A DNA stretch of 64,000 nt from Streptomyces globosus (GTDB taxonomy: Bacteria > Actinomycetota > Actinomycetes > Streptomycetales > Streptomycetaceae), in NCBI RefSeq assembly GCF_003325375.1, contig NZ_CP030862.1:4715501-4779500 (forward strand), given 5' to 3'. The notes beneath the pieces were generated by a model, which was not told the DNA's origin, did not search any database, and saw only the letters and a list, made by a program, of their open reading frames with translations. Position numbers and translations under genes: made by a program. This document shows, piece after piece, positions 19,630 to 28,405 of the stretch. Every line of letters begins with the position of its first letter. The stretch's first letter is position 1.

Positions 19630-22299
19630 TCAGACCGTCTCGACGACGAGGCGCTCGACCGCGGCGATGGCCTCCGGCACGGCGTCCGGGTTCTGGCCGC
19701 CGCCCTGGGCGACGTCGGGCTTGCCGCCACCGCCGCCGCCGAGGGTCTTGGCGGCCGTGCGGACCAGGTCGCCGGCCTTCAGGCCGCGCTCGCGGGCGGC
19801 CTCGTTGGTGGCGACCACGGTCAGCGGGCGGCCGCCCGCGACGGTGAACAGCGCGACGACGGCCGGGCGGTCGCCCTGGATGCGGCCGCGGACGTCGAGG
19901 ACCAGCTTGCGCAGGTCGTCGGCGCCGGTGCCGTCCTGGACCTGCCCCACCACGAGCGCGACGCCGCGGATGTCCTGGGCGTTCTCCGCGAGGCCGGCGG
20001 CGGCCTGGAGGACCTTCTCCGCGCGGAACTTCTCGATCTCCTTCTCGGCGTCCTTCAGCTTGCCGAGCATGGAGGCGATCTTCTCCGGCAGCTCCTCGGG
20101 GCGGCCCTTGACCAGCTCCTGGAGCTGGGCGACGACCGTGTGCTCCTTGGCGAGGAAGTTGTACGCGTCCACGCCCACCAGCGCCTCGACGCGCCGCACG
20201 CCGGAGCCGATGGAGGACTCGCCGAGCAGCTTCACCAGGCCGAGCTGGGCGGTGTTGCCGACGTGCGTGCCGCCGCACAGCTCCTTGGAGAAGTCGCCGA
20301 TGGTCACGACGCGGACCCGCTCGCCGTACTTCTCGCCGAACTCGGCGATGGCGCCCTGCTTCTTCGCCTCGTCGATGCTCATGATCTCGGCGGTGACGTC
20401 CAGCTCGCGCGAGAGCACGTCGTTGATCTTCTGCTCGACATCGGTGAGGACCGAGCCGGGAACGGCGTTCGGGGAGCCGAAGTCGAAGCGGAAGCGGCCC
20501 GGGCTGTTCTCCGAGCCGGCCTGCGCGGCCGTCGGGCCGAGGGCGTCGCGGAGCGCCTGGTGGGTCAGGTGGGTCGCCGAGTGGGCGCGGGCGATGGCCC
20601 GGCGGCGCCGGACGTCGATCGCCGCGTAGGCGGAGGCGCCGACGGTCACCTCGCCGACCTGGACGGAGCCCTTGTGGACGGAGACGCCGGGGACCGGCTG
20701 CTGGACGTCGCGGACCTCGATGACGGCGCCCGAGTCGAGCTTGATGCGGCCCTGGTCGGCGAGCTGGCCGCCGCCCTCGGCGTAGAAGGGGGTGCGGTCC
20801 AGGACGACCTCGACCTCGTCGCCCTCGGAGGCCGCCGGGGAGGACACGCCGTTGACGAGCAGGCCGACGATGGTGGCCTCGCCCTGGTTGGTGGCGTAGC
20901 CGGTGAACTCCGTGCCGCCCGCCGAGTCGGCGATCTCGCGGTAGGCGGCGACGTCCGCGTGGCCGGTCTTCTTGGCCTTCGCGTCGGCCTTGGCCTTGTC
21001 CTTCTGCTCCTGCATCAGGCGGCGGAAGCCGGGCTCGTCGACGGTCAGGCCCTGCTCGGCGGCGATCTCCAGGGTCAGGTCGATCGGGAAGCCCCACGTG
21101 TCGTGCAGCAGGAACGCCTTGTCGCCGGCCAGGACCGTGCCGCCGCCGGCCTTGGTCTCGGTGATGGCGCCTTCGAGGACGTTGGTGCCGGCGTTGAGGG
21201 TCTTCAGGAAGCGGGCCTCCTCGGCGAGCGCGACGGTCTCGATGCGCTGCCGGTCGGTGATCAGCTCCGGGTACTGCTGCCCCATCGTGTCGATGACGGT
21301 GTCCAGCAGCTCCTTGACGACCGGGCCCGTCGCACCCATGAGGCGCATGTTGCGGATGGCGCGGCGCATGATGCGGCGCAGCACGTAGCCGCGGCCCTCG
21401 TTGCCGGGGGTGACGCCGTCGCCGATGAGCATGACGGAGGTGCGCATGTGGTCGGCGACCACGCGCATCGAGACGTCGGTCTCCTGGGCGGCGCCGTAGC
21501 GGACCCCGGTCAGCTCCGTGGCCTTGTCCATGACGACGCGCAGGGTGTCGGTCTCGTACATGTTCCGCACGCCCTGGAGGATCATCGCCAGGCGTTCGAG
21601 GCCGAGACCGGTGTCGATGTTCTTCGACGGCAGGTCGCCGAGGATCGGGAAGTCCTCCTTGCCGTCGCCGGCGCCCCGCTCGTACTGCATGAAGACGAGG
21701 TTCCAGATCTCCACGTACCGCTCGTCGTTGACGGCGGGGCCGCCCTCGACGCCGAACTCGGGGCCGCGGTCGTAGTTGATCTCGGAGCAGGGGCCGCAGG
21801 GGCCGGGGACGCCCATGGACCAGAAGTTGTCCTTCTTGCCCAGGCGCTGGATGCGCTCGGCGGGGACGCCGACCACGTCGCGCCAGATCTGCTCGGCCTC
21901 GTCGTCGTCCTGGTAGACGGTGATCCAGAGCTTCTCCGGCTCCAGCCCGTAGCCGCCGTCCGCCACCGGGGTGGTCAGCAGCTCCCAGGCGAGCTTGATG
22001 GCGCCTTCCTTGAAGTAGTCGCCGAAGGAGAAGTTGCCGCACATCTGGAAGAACGTGCCGTGGCGGGTCGTCTTGCCGACCTCTTCGATGTCCGGGGTGC
22101 GGACGCACTTCTGCACGCTGGTGGCCCGCGGGGCCGGGGGCTTGGTCTCACCGAGGAAGTACGGCTTGAACGGGACCATGCCCGCGTTGACCAGCAGCAG
22201 AGTCGGGTCGTCCGCGATGAGCGACGCCGAAGGGACAACGGCGTGACCGCGCTCCTCGAAGAAGCTCAGCCAGCGGCGGCGGATTTCAGCCGACTCCAT
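19630..22299 (-). CDS. alaS: alanyl-tRNA synthetase
   Basis: Class II synthetase charging tRNA-Ala, with an editing domain removing Ser and Gly. 889 aa, full length. Catalytic motif 1 region RHGTFFQMCGNFSFGDYFK (about residues 65-83), motif 3 GLGLERLAMI, the editing-site histidines in HSATHLTHQAL (near residue 570), CGGTHV (near 675) and the C-terminal Gly-rich C-Ala domain. The ATG at 22297-22299 overlaps the upstream DUF6167-like stop as TGATG. Confidence 0.98.
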   Translation of the reverse strand: MESAEIRRRWLSFFEERGHAVVPSASLIADDPTLLLVNAGMVPFKPYFLGETKPPAPRATSVQKCVRTPDIEEVGKTTRHGTFFQMCGNFSFGDYFKEGAIKLAWELLTTPVADGGYGLEPEKLWITVYQDDDEAEQIWRDVVGVPAERIQRLGKKDNFWSMGVPGPCGPCSEINYDRGPEFGVEGGPAVNDERYVEIWNLVFMQYERGAGDGKEDFPILGDLPSKNIDTGLGLERLAMILQGVRNMYETDTLRVVMDKATELTGVRYGAAQETDVSMRVVADHMRTSVMLIGDGVTPGNEGRGYVLRRIMRRAIRNMRLMGATGPVVKELLDTVIDTMGQQYPELITDRQRIETVALAEEARFLKTLNAGTNVLEGAITETKAGGGTVLAGDKAFLLHDTWGFPIDLTLEIAAEQGLTVDEPGFRRLMQEQKDKAKADAKAKKTGHADVAAYREIADSAGGTEFTGYATNQGEATIVGLLVNGVSSPAASEGDEVEVVLDRTPFYAEGGGQLADQGRIKLDSGAVIEVRDVQQPVPGVSVHKGSVQVGEVTVGASAYAAIDVRRRRAIARAHSATHLTHQALRDALGPTAAQAGSENSPGRFRFDFGSPNAVPGSVLTDVEQKINDVLSRELDVTAEIMSIDEAKKQGAIAEFGEKYGERVRVVTIGDFSKELCGGTHVGNTAQLGLVKLLGESSIGSGVRRVEALVGVDAYNFLAKEHTVVAQLQELVKGRPEELPEKIASMLGKLKDAEKEIEKFRAEKVLQAAAGLAENAQDIRGVALVVGQVQDGTGADDLRKLVLDVRGRIQGDRPAVVALFTVAGGRPLTVVATNEAARERGLKAGDLVRTAAKTLGGGGGGKPDVAQGGGQNPDAVPEAIAAVERLVVETV

Positions 22300-22658
22300 C
22301 AGTGGTCCTCATTCCGGTTGATGTGGGAGAAGTTCGGTCGGTGGATGGTGCGTTGCGGGTTCTCGATGGCCTGCAGCCGCCGCGGCCCGGGGAGGGCGGT
22401 GACGTTGTCGGGCCGGGCTGTGCCTTCTTCGGACCGGCACAACCCCAGTGCGTCGTTCAGCTCGTCCTCGCGCTGCGACATTCCCGCTTTGACGTCGAGG
22501 GCGAAGTGCTTGAGCCGGTGGCCGGCCTCGACGGCCTTGTCGGCGGCCTGCGCGGCGAGGCTCTCCGGCGTCAGCTGCTTCAGCCGGCGGTTGACCTTGG
22601 TGGTGGCCCACACGCCGGCGGCTGCGCCTGCGGTGAACCAGAAGGCTCGGCGGAACAT
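22299..22658 (-). CDS. DUF6167-like small membrane protein
   Basis: 119 aa, function unknown. The N-terminus MFRRAFWFTAGAAAGVWATT is one short membrane segment, followed by a basic helix (KVNRRLKQLTPESLAAQAADKAVEAGHRLKHFALDVKAG, only partly shown by motif) and a low-complexity tail. I recognise the arrangement from Streptomyces genomes as the DUF6167 protein between a DUF948 protein and alaS. ATG at 22656-22658; the stop overlaps the alaS start by one base (TGATG). Confidence 0.8.
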   Translation of the reverse strand: MFRRAFWFTAGAAAGVWATTKVNRRLKQLTPESLAAQAADKAVEAGHRLKHFALDVKAGMSQREDELNDALGLCRSEEGTARPDNVTALPGPRRLQAIENPQRTIHRPNFSHINRNEDH

Positions 22659-22666
22659 CGGCTCTC

Positions 22667-23098
22667 TCAGCCCTTCTGCTTGCGGCGCCGCGCGGCCGGC
22701 ACCGTGCGGCCAACGATCACGGTACGCCGTTCGGCGGTGCCAGGCGCCCCGTCCTGGGTCCTGCCCAGGGCCTTGCGGACGCCGTAGCCGAAGGCCGCGA
22801 CCTTCACGAGCGGGCCGCCGAAGGTGGAGGCCACGGTGGAGGACAGGGCGGAGGCGTTCGACGTGACCTCCTGGACGTCGCTCGCGATGGCGTCGACCCG
22901 GTCGAGCTGGGTGCGCGCGGAGCGGACGGTGGTGGAGGCGTCGGCGAGCAGGGGGACGGCCTGCTCGGTCACGTCGGCCACCAGTTTGGTGGTCGCCTTG
23001 AGCACCTGCGCCAGCCTCGCCAGCGCCACGGCGAGGAAGGAGACGAGGATGGCCCAGAAGACGGCCACGAGGATCCCGGCCACCTCTCCACCGGACAC
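22667..23098 (-). CDS. DUF948-family membrane protein
   Basis: 143 aa. An N-terminal membrane helix (about residues 7-30, GILVAVFWAILVSFLAVALA) leads into a long amphipathic helix with heptad-like spacing (LADASTTVRSARTQLDRVDAIASDVQEVTSN), typical of DUF948, then a basic C-terminus. These proteins are envelope-associated and of unknown role. GTG start at 23096-23098. It is 8 bp upstream of the DUF6167-like gene, forming a DUF948-DUF6167-alaS-ruvX-mltG unit. Confidence 0.82.
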   Translation of the reverse strand: MSGGEVAGILVAVFWAILVSFLAVALARLAQVLKATTKLVADVTEQAVPLLADASTTVRSARTQLDRVDAIASDVQEVTSNASALSSTVASTFGGPLVKVAAFGYGVRKALGRTQDGAPGTAERRTVIVGRTVPAARRRKQKG

Positions 23099-23232
23099 GT
23101 TGCACCGCTCTCTGCATGTTGGTCGCTACGTCGGAAAGTCGTCCTCCGACCCTATCGCGCCGGAGATCCGCCGCCGCACCGGAATACCGGGCGGGGGCAG
23201 CGCCGCGGGGGGCCTGAGGCCGTCAAGCAGGA

Positions 23233-23268
23233 AGCCCGCCGGCTCCCCCGAGGGGGAGCCGGCGGGCT
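23233..23268 (-). terminator. rpsD terminator
   Basis: A perfect 17-bp stem (23233-23249 with 23252-23268) with a two-base apex lies 30 bp past the rpsD stop. It separates rpsD from the DUF948-alaS unit. Confidence 0.8.
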
Positions 23269-23297
23269 GACCGGCTGTGAGCCTTCCGTCCGCTGGA

Positions 23298-23909
23298 TCA
23301 GCGGGCGTAGTACTCGACGACGAGCTGCTCGTCGCAGATGACCGGGATCTCCTTGCGGTTCGGGTCGCGGTCCAGGCGGAAGGCCAGGGCCTTCAGGTTG
23401 ACCTGCAGGTAGCGCGGGGTCTCGCCCTCACCTGCGTAGCCGCCCTCGCGGGCGATCTGGAACGGGACCTTCTCGCGGCTGCGCTCGCGCACGGTGATGA
23501 CGTCGTCCGGGCGGACACGGAACGACGGCTTGTCGACCTTGGCGCCGTTGACCTCGATGTGGCCGTGGACGACCATCTGGCGGGCCTGGTAGATGGTGCG
23601 GGCGATGCCCGAACGCAGGACCAGGGCGTCGAGGCGACGCTCGAGCTCGACGACCAGCGCCTCGCCCGTCTTGCCCTCGGCCTTCTTGGCGCGGTCGTAG
23701 GCGCGGGCCATCTGGCGCTCGGAGATGTCGTACTGGGCGCGCAGACGCTGCTTCTCGAGCAGACGGACCTTGTAGTCCGAGTTCTGCTTGCGGCCACGGC
23801 CGTGCTCGCCCGGCGGGTAGGGGCGGGCCTCGAAGTACTTGACGGCCTTCGGCGTCAGGGCGATGCCGAGTGCACGCGACTTCTTGACCTTGGGTCGCTT
23901 CTGGTTCAC
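23298..23909 (-). CDS. rpsD: 30S ribosomal protein S4
   Basis: Primary 16S rRNA-binding assembly protein of the 30S body. 203 aa with the S4 RNA-binding domain (about residues 92-155: RLDALVLRSGIARTIYQARQ, MVVHGHIEVNGAKVDKPS region). The N-terminus is the Cys-free form (ALTPKAVKYFEARPYPPGEHGRGRK), so it lacks the zinc knuckle found in some paralogues. GTG start at 23907-23909 with GGAGG about 12 bp upstream. It stands outside the alpha operon, monocistronic, and is divergent from an iron-regulated gene with only 55 bp between the start codons. Confidence 0.97.
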   Translation of the reverse strand: MNQKRPKVKKSRALGIALTPKAVKYFEARPYPPGEHGRGRKQNSDYKVRLLEKQRLRAQYDISERQMARAYDRAKKAEGKTGEALVVELERRLDALVLRSGIARTIYQARQMVVHGHIEVNGAKVDKPSFRVRPDDVITVRERSREKVPFQIAREGGYAGEGETPRYLQVNLKALAFRLDRDPNRKEIPVICDEQLVVEYYAR

Positions 23910-23931
23910 GGGGAACCTACCTCCATGTAAG

Positions 23932-23950
23932 TTAGGTGAGGCTTACCTTA
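23932..23950. promoter_or_regulatory. iron box (DmdR/IdeR operator)
   Basis: The 19 bp TTAGGTGAGGCTTACCTTA closely match the actinobacterial DtxR-family iron-box palindrome (TTAGGTTAGGCTCACCTAA type): outer TTAGGT/ACCT-TA arms with a GAGGCT centre. It ends 15 bp before the DUF2470 ATG and begins 23 bp upstream of the rpsD GTG. A possible -10 (TACCTT, 23944-23949) lies within it, so Fe-DmdR would repress directly. Confidence 0.85.
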
Positions 23951-23964
23951 TCGAGGAGGACGTA

Positions 23965-24849
23965 ATGTCTCGACCGCATGGGATCCCCCTGCCCAGAGCG
24001 CATCGGAGTTCGGATTCCCATCAACCGGAATCCGCTTTCGACGACGATGAACAAGGTCAGCCGCGTCCCAGGGAAGGCGTTCGGCAGCTCACCGGAGCCG
24101 AACGCGTACGAACCCTCGTAGAGTCCAACGCCTCAGTATCCCTCACGCTGCCGGGTGCTCACGACCAGGGAGAGTGGTGGACAGGGGTGCCGGCCGCGCG
24201 GACCGCCACCCCGGACGGGGACGTGCTTCTCCTGGTACCAGGGGAATCCGCGGCTGCCAGGGCAGCCGCTCACGCCCAGGACGACGACCTCACCGCCGTG
24301 ATCGAGATCACGGATGTGGCGCCGGTGTCCGTCCCCCATCGTATCCGAGGCCGCGCGTGGCTCGCCGGGTGGCTGACGCAGGTCCCCGCGGCCGAGCGCG
24401 CCGCCTGCGTCGCCCTCCTCGCCGAGCGCCGCCCCGTCGGCGGACTCCTCGGCCTGGACTCCCGCCCCGGATGGGCGCTGCTGCGCCTGGAGGTCGGCGA
24501 GATCTCCGTCGACGACCTGTGGGGCGCCGAGCACGTCGACCCCGACGAGCTCGCCGCAGCCGAGCCCGACCCCCTCCTGGACCACGAGACCGAACTCCTC
24601 CAGCACCTCGCCGCCGCCCACCGCGACCGCGTCGCCGACCTCGGCTCCCTGCTGGGCCCCCGCCAGGACGGCACCCTCACCGCCGTCCCGCTGGCCCTGG
24701 ACCGCCTCGGCCTGCGCGTCCGCTTCAGCCGCCCCGGCGCCGCGGCCTCCTCCTCCTTCGACGCCCGCTTCGACTTCCCTGCCCCGGTCCGCGACGTGTG
24801 CGGCCTGCGCCGCGCGATGCACCACCTCTTCGCCGCGGCCGGCCGATAG
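23965..24849 (+). CDS. iron-regulated DUF2470 / HugZ-like protein
   Basis: 294 aa. The central part resembles the split-barrel flavin/heme-binding fold of pyridoxamine-5'-phosphate-oxidase-like proteins (LTGAERVRTLVESNASVSL start; RIRGRAWLAGWLTQV; RPGWALLRLEVGEISVDDLWG), and the C-terminus is a DUF2470 domain (LLQHLAAAHRDRVADL, about residues 212-290). This combination occurs in HugZ-type heme-degrading proteins, so heme or siderophore-iron release is the best inference. ATG at 23965 follows GAGGAGG and the iron box at 23932-23950. Residues 1-45 look disordered. Confidence 0.8.
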   Translation: MSRPHGIPLPRAHRSSDSHQPESAFDDDEQGQPRPREGVRQLTGAERVRTLVESNASVSLTLPGAHDQGEWWTGVPAARTATPDGDVLLLVPGESAAARAAAHAQDDDLTAVIEITDVAPVSVPHRIRGRAWLAGWLTQVPAAERAACVALLAERRPVGGLLGLDSRPGWALLRLEVGEISVDDLWGAEHVDPDELAAAEPDPLLDHETELLQHLAAAHRDRVADLGSLLGPRQDGTLTAVPLALDRLGLRVRFSRPGAAASSSFDARFDFPAPVRDVCGLRRAMHHLFAAAGR

Positions 24850-24929
24850 TGCCGTGACCGGCGGGGCCCACCGGGAAGCGACGCCCGGCACGGGGCGAGG
24901 CACTCCCCCGCCGGGGCTGCGGCGCCCGG

Positions 24930-26288
24930 TCAGGCGCCGCCCGCGCCGCGGAGCCGCTCGCGGACCTTCTCCACCACGTCCGCGTAGCGCGCCTCGGCGC
25001 CGTACCGCGTCGGCTCGTAGTACCGCCTGCCGTGCACCGCGTCCGGCGCGTACTGCTGCGCCGCGATCGCCCCCGGCACGTCGTGCGGGTACACGTACCC
25101 CACCGCGTGCCCGAGCTTCGCCGCGCCCTTGTAGTGCCCGTCCCGCAGGTGTGCGGGCACCGTTCCGGCCAGGCCGGCCCGCACGTCCGCGAGGGCAGCG
25201 CCGATCGCCGTCGTCGCCGTGTTCGACTTCGGGGCCAGCGCCAGCGCGATCGTCGCGTGCGACAGGGTCAGCGCCGCCTCCGGGAAGCCGATCATCGCGA
25301 CCGCCTGCGCCGCGGCCACCGCCAGCGGCAGCGCGTTCGGATCCGCCAGCCCGATGTCCTCGCTCGCCGAGATCATCAGGCGCCGCGCGATGAACCGCGG
25401 GTCCTCCCCCGCCTCGATCATCCGCGCCAGGTAGTGCAGGGCCGCGTCCACGTCGGAGCCGCGGATCGACTTGATCAGGGCGCTCGCCACGTCGTAGTGC
25501 TGGTCGCCGTCCCGGTCGTACTTCACGGCAGCCCGGTCGACGGTCTCCTCCACCGTCCCCAGCGTGATCTCGTCCTCGCCCTTGGCGAGGGCCGCCCCCG
25601 CGGCCGCCTCCAGCGCCGTCAGCGCCCGCCGGGCGTCCCCGCCCGCGATCCGCAGCAGGTGCGCCTCGGCGTCCTCCGGCAGCGACACCGCGCCGCCGAG
25701 CCCCCGCTCCTCGGCCAGAGCCCGGTGCAGGAGCCCGCTCAGGTCCCCGTCGGAGAGCGGCTCCAGCGTCAGCAGCAGCGAGCGCGACAGCAGGGGGGAG
25801 ATCACCGAGAAGTACGGGTTCTCGGTCGTCGCCGCGATCAGGGTCACCCAGCGGTTCTCGACGGCCGGGAGCAGCGAGTCCTGCTGCGCCTTGCTGAAGC
25901 GGTGGATCTCGTCGAGGAAGAGGACGGTCTCCTTGCCGTAGCCGCCGGCGGCGCGCCGGGCGCCCTCGATGACGGCCCGGACCTCCTTGACTCCGGCGGT
26001 GATCGCGGACAGCTCCACGAAGCGCTTCTTCGTCGCCTGGCTCACCACGTACGCCAGGGTCGTCTTGCCGGTGCCGGGCGGGCCCCACAGGATCACCGAC
26101 GAGGAACCGGCCGGGCCGCCCGCACCCTCGCCGACGAGCCGCCGCAGCGGCGAGCCCGGCTTCAGCAGGTGCTGCTGCCCGACGACCTCGTCCAGGTTGC
26201 GCGGGCGCATCCGGACGGCGAGCGGGGAGGCCGCCGGGTCCTTCTCCGCGCGGTCTTCGGCTGCGGCGGTGAACAGGTCTGGTTCCAC
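24930..26288 (-). CDS. rarA: replication-associated recombination protein A (MgsA/RarA)
   Basis: Clamp-loader-like AAA+ ATPase acting at stalled forks. 452 aa. Walker A GPPGTGKTT (about residues 69-77), Walker B VLFLDEIHRFSKAQQD, sensor 1 ATTENPYF, then the MgsA tetramerisation domain (YDVASALIKSIRGSDVDAALHYLARM, about 255-280) and the C-terminal YPHDVPG-HGRRYYEPTRYG segment. Unlike RuvB it has the MgsA_C domain. GTG at 26286-26288. Convergent with the DUF2470 gene (80-bp gap). Confidence 0.95.
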   Translation of the reverse strand: MEPDLFTAAAEDRAEKDPAASPLAVRMRPRNLDEVVGQQHLLKPGSPLRRLVGEGAGGPAGSSSVILWGPPGTGKTTLAYVVSQATKKRFVELSAITAGVKEVRAVIEGARRAAGGYGKETVLFLDEIHRFSKAQQDSLLPAVENRWVTLIAATTENPYFSVISPLLSRSLLLTLEPLSDGDLSGLLHRALAEERGLGGAVSLPEDAEAHLLRIAGGDARRALTALEAAAGAALAKGEDEITLGTVEETVDRAAVKYDRDGDQHYDVASALIKSIRGSDVDAALHYLARMIEAGEDPRFIARRLMISASEDIGLADPNALPLAVAAAQAVAMIGFPEAALTLSHATIALALAPKSNTATTAIGAALADVRAGLAGTVPAHLRDGHYKGAAKLGHAVGYVYPHDVPGAIAAQQYAPDAVHGRRYYEPTRYGAEARYADVVEKVRERLRGAGGA

Positions 26289-26328
26289 ACGGGAAGCCTA
26301 TGCGCTCGCGCCGACAGCCCGGGCGGGC

Positions 26329-26946
26329 TCAGGAGGTCCAGAACTCCCACCAGCGGGTCAGGATCAGCATGCCGATGATCCCGATGTGCAGCACCGGCAG
26401 CACCCAGGTGAACTCGTCGAGGAAGTTCCGCAGCCAGGCCGGCGCCGGCAGCAGTCCCTCGCGGACGTTGTGCGCGGTGACGTACCAGAACATCAGGATG
26501 GTGGCGACCCAGGCCAGGCAGCACCACAGGCAGAGGGCGCTGATGCTGTACAGCGACTGGTACGTCAGCCAGGCGCAGAAGACGACGCCGAAGAGGGTGC
26601 CGGCGTTGAAGGTGAGCCAGTACCAGCGGCGGAAGCGGGCGCCGGCCAGGACGCTCATGCCGACGCAGATCACGATGCCGTAGGCGACGAGCCCGAGCAT
26701 CGGGTTCGGGAAGCCGAACACCGACGCCTGCTCGCTCTTCATGATGTTGCCGCAGGAGACGATGGGGTTCAGGCTGCACCCGGGAGTGAAGTTCGGGTCC
26801 TCCAGCAGCTTGAACTTGTCGATCGTGATCACCCAGGCCGCCAGCAGCCCGGCCGCGCCGGTGATCACCAGCAGCCAGGCCAGGGCCCTGCTCGCGCCGA
26901 CGGTCCGCACGGTCTTGTCGCCTGTAGTCGTCGTCATGCGCTGCAT
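26329..26946 (-). CDS. vitamin K epoxide reductase family (VKOR) membrane protein
   Basis: Polytopic quinone-linked oxidoreductase that re-oxidises periplasmic DsbA-like proteins in actinobacteria. 205 aa from ATG at 26944-26946; a second ATG at 26935-26937 (MTTTTGDK) may be the true start (202 aa). Four or five membrane helices. Both redox pairs are visible: loop cysteines CSLNPIVSCG (C-x7-C) and the active-site CLWC (CxxC, about residue 138), plus Ser in the KSEQ region. No thioredoxin-fold partner is fused or adjacent. It lies 40 bp upstream of rarA's start, on the same strand. Confidence 0.9.
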   Translation of the reverse strand: MQRMTTTTGDKTVRTVGASRALAWLLVITGAAGLLAAWVITIDKFKLLEDPNFTPGCSLNPIVSCGNIMKSEQASVFGFPNPMLGLVAYGIVICVGMSVLAGARFRRWYWLTFNAGTLFGVVFCAWLTYQSLYSISALCLWCCLAWVATILMFWYVTAHNVREGLLPAPAWLRNFLDEFTWVLPVLHIGIIGMLILTRWWEFWTS

Positions 26947-27098
26947 TCTGCCGCACGGTCCTGTGCGGCCCTCCGGGCGGTAACCGCGTGCGGCCCCGGT
27001 CGTTGTCCGGTCAGCTGCTCCCCGACGGTGCGGGGATGACCCGGAAATGTACGCCTTCGAGACGAACGCCGGCGCATGCTCCCCGCCCTCGCGGGGTT

Positions 27099-27130
27099 CG
27101 AGGCCGGACGGCAGTCGCCGTCCGGCCTCG
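27099..27130 (-). terminator. hisS terminator
   Basis: A perfect 14-bp stem (27099-27112 with 27117-27130) and four-base loop, starting 6 bp after the hisS stop codon on the minus strand. Confidence 0.78.
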
Positions 27131-27135
27131 ACACA

Positions 27136-28395
27136 TCATGCGAGCTTCGTGCGCACGCTCTCGACCAGGGCGTCCAGCGGGACGGCCGTCTGCTCGCCGG
27201 ACTCCATGTCCTTGAGCTGGACGACGCCCTCGGCGAGGTCGCGGTCCCCCGCGACGACGGCGAGGCGGGCGCCCGAGCGGTTGGCGTCCTTCATGGCGCC
27301 CTTGAGGCCCTTGCCGCCGTACGACATGTCCGCGGACACTCCGGCCCGTCGCAACTCGGTGACCAGGCCGAACACGGTCGGCTTCGCGTCGCCCAGCGCG
27401 ACGGCGAAGACATCGGTGGTCCGGGCGATGTCCAGCTCGACGCCCTCGGCCTCCAGGGCCAGGACGGTGCGGTCCACGCCGAGCGCCCAGCCCACTGACG
27501 GCAGTGCCGGGCCGCCGATCATCTCGGACAGGCCGTCGTAGCGGCCTCCGCCGCCGACCGCGGACTGCGAGCCCAGGCCACCGTGGACGAACTCGAAGGT
27601 GGTGCGGGTGTAGTAGTCCAGCCCGCGGACCAGCTTCGGGTCGTCCTCGAAGACGACGCCGGCCGCGGTGACGAGCGCGCGCACCTCCTCGTGGTACGCC
27701 TTGCACGCGTCGCAGAGGTAGTCGCGCAGCAGCGGGGCGTCGGCGAGCTGCTTCTGGACTTCGGGCCGCTTGTCGTCGAGGACCCGCAGCGGGTTGATCT
27801 CGGCGCGGCGGAGGGTCTCCTCGTCCAGGTCGAGCCCGCGCAGGAAGGCCTGGAGGGTCTCGCGGTACGCGGGACGGCACTCCTTGTCGCCCAGGGAGTT
27901 CAGCAGGATCCGGAAGTTCTTCAGCCCCAGCGAGCGGTAGGCCTGGTCGGCCAGGATGATGAGCTCGGCGTCCAGGGCGGGGTCCTCGGCTCCGATCGCC
28001 TCGGCGCCGACCTGCGAGAAGTGGCGGTAGCGGCCGGCCTGGGCGCGCTCGTAGCGGTAGTACGAACCGGAGTAGTAGAGCTTGACCGGCAGGTTGCCCT
28101 GCTTGTGGAGGTTGGCCTCCAGGGCCGCGCGCAGCACGGACGCAGTGCCCTCGGGGCGCAGCGCGAGCTTGTCGCCCCCGCGGGTCGTGAGGGTGTACAT
28201 CTCCTTGGACACGATGTCCGTGGACTCGCCGACGCCGCGGGAGAACAGCTCGACGTTCTCGAAGCCCGGGGTCTCCACGTATCCGTAGCCGGAGTTGCGC
28301 AGGGGCGCGGCGATGGCCTCGCGGACCGCCAGGAACTTGGCCGAGCGGGGCGGGATCAGGTCGTACGTGCCCTTGGGGGCCTTGAAGGTGCTCAC
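27136..28395 (-). CDS. hisS: histidyl-tRNA synthetase
   Basis: Class II synthetase, homodimeric. About 419 aa from the GTG at 28393-28395 (MSTFKAPKGTYDL); an upstream in-frame ATG would add a 21-residue segment that overlaps the preceding gene and looks unlike the family. Motif 1 region near NSGYGYVETP, motif 2 RPEGTASVLRA and GSYYRYERAQAGRYR, histidine loops LVRGLDYYTRTTFEF and GGGGRYDGL (near residue 290), and the anticodon-binding C-terminal domain are all present. Its 5' end lies 10 bp from the hydrolase stop (28406). Confidence 0.96.
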   Translation of the reverse strand: MSTFKAPKGTYDLIPPRSAKFLAVREAIAAPLRNSGYGYVETPGFENVELFSRGVGESTDIVSKEMYTLTTRGGDKLALRPEGTASVLRAALEANLHKQGNLPVKLYYSGSYYRYERAQAGRYRHFSQVGAEAIGAEDPALDAELIILADQAYRSLGLKNFRILLNSLGDKECRPAYRETLQAFLRGLDLDEETLRRAEINPLRVLDDKRPEVQKQLADAPLLRDYLCDACKAYHEEVRALVTAAGVVFEDDPKLVRGLDYYTRTTFEFVHGGLGSQSAVGGGGRYDGLSEMIGGPALPSVGWALGVDRTVLALEAEGVELDIARTTDVFAVALGDAKPTVFGLVTELRRAGVSADMSYGGKGLKGAMKDANRSGARLAVVAGDRDLAEGVVQLKDMESGEQTAVPLDALVESVRTKLA

Positions 28396-28405
28396 GAAAG
28401 TCTCG

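Noticed and set aside
19534..22866. 3.3-kb plus-strand open frame opposite alaS
   Set aside because: Same antisense effect: monotonous G/A/L/D-rich product, no domains, fully overlaps alaS and part of the genes above it.
24921..24938. Small GGCGCC inverted repeat between the DUF2470 gene and rarA as terminator
   Set aside because: Only a 6-bp stem around six bases in GC-rich sequence, partly inside the rarA stop region; too weak.
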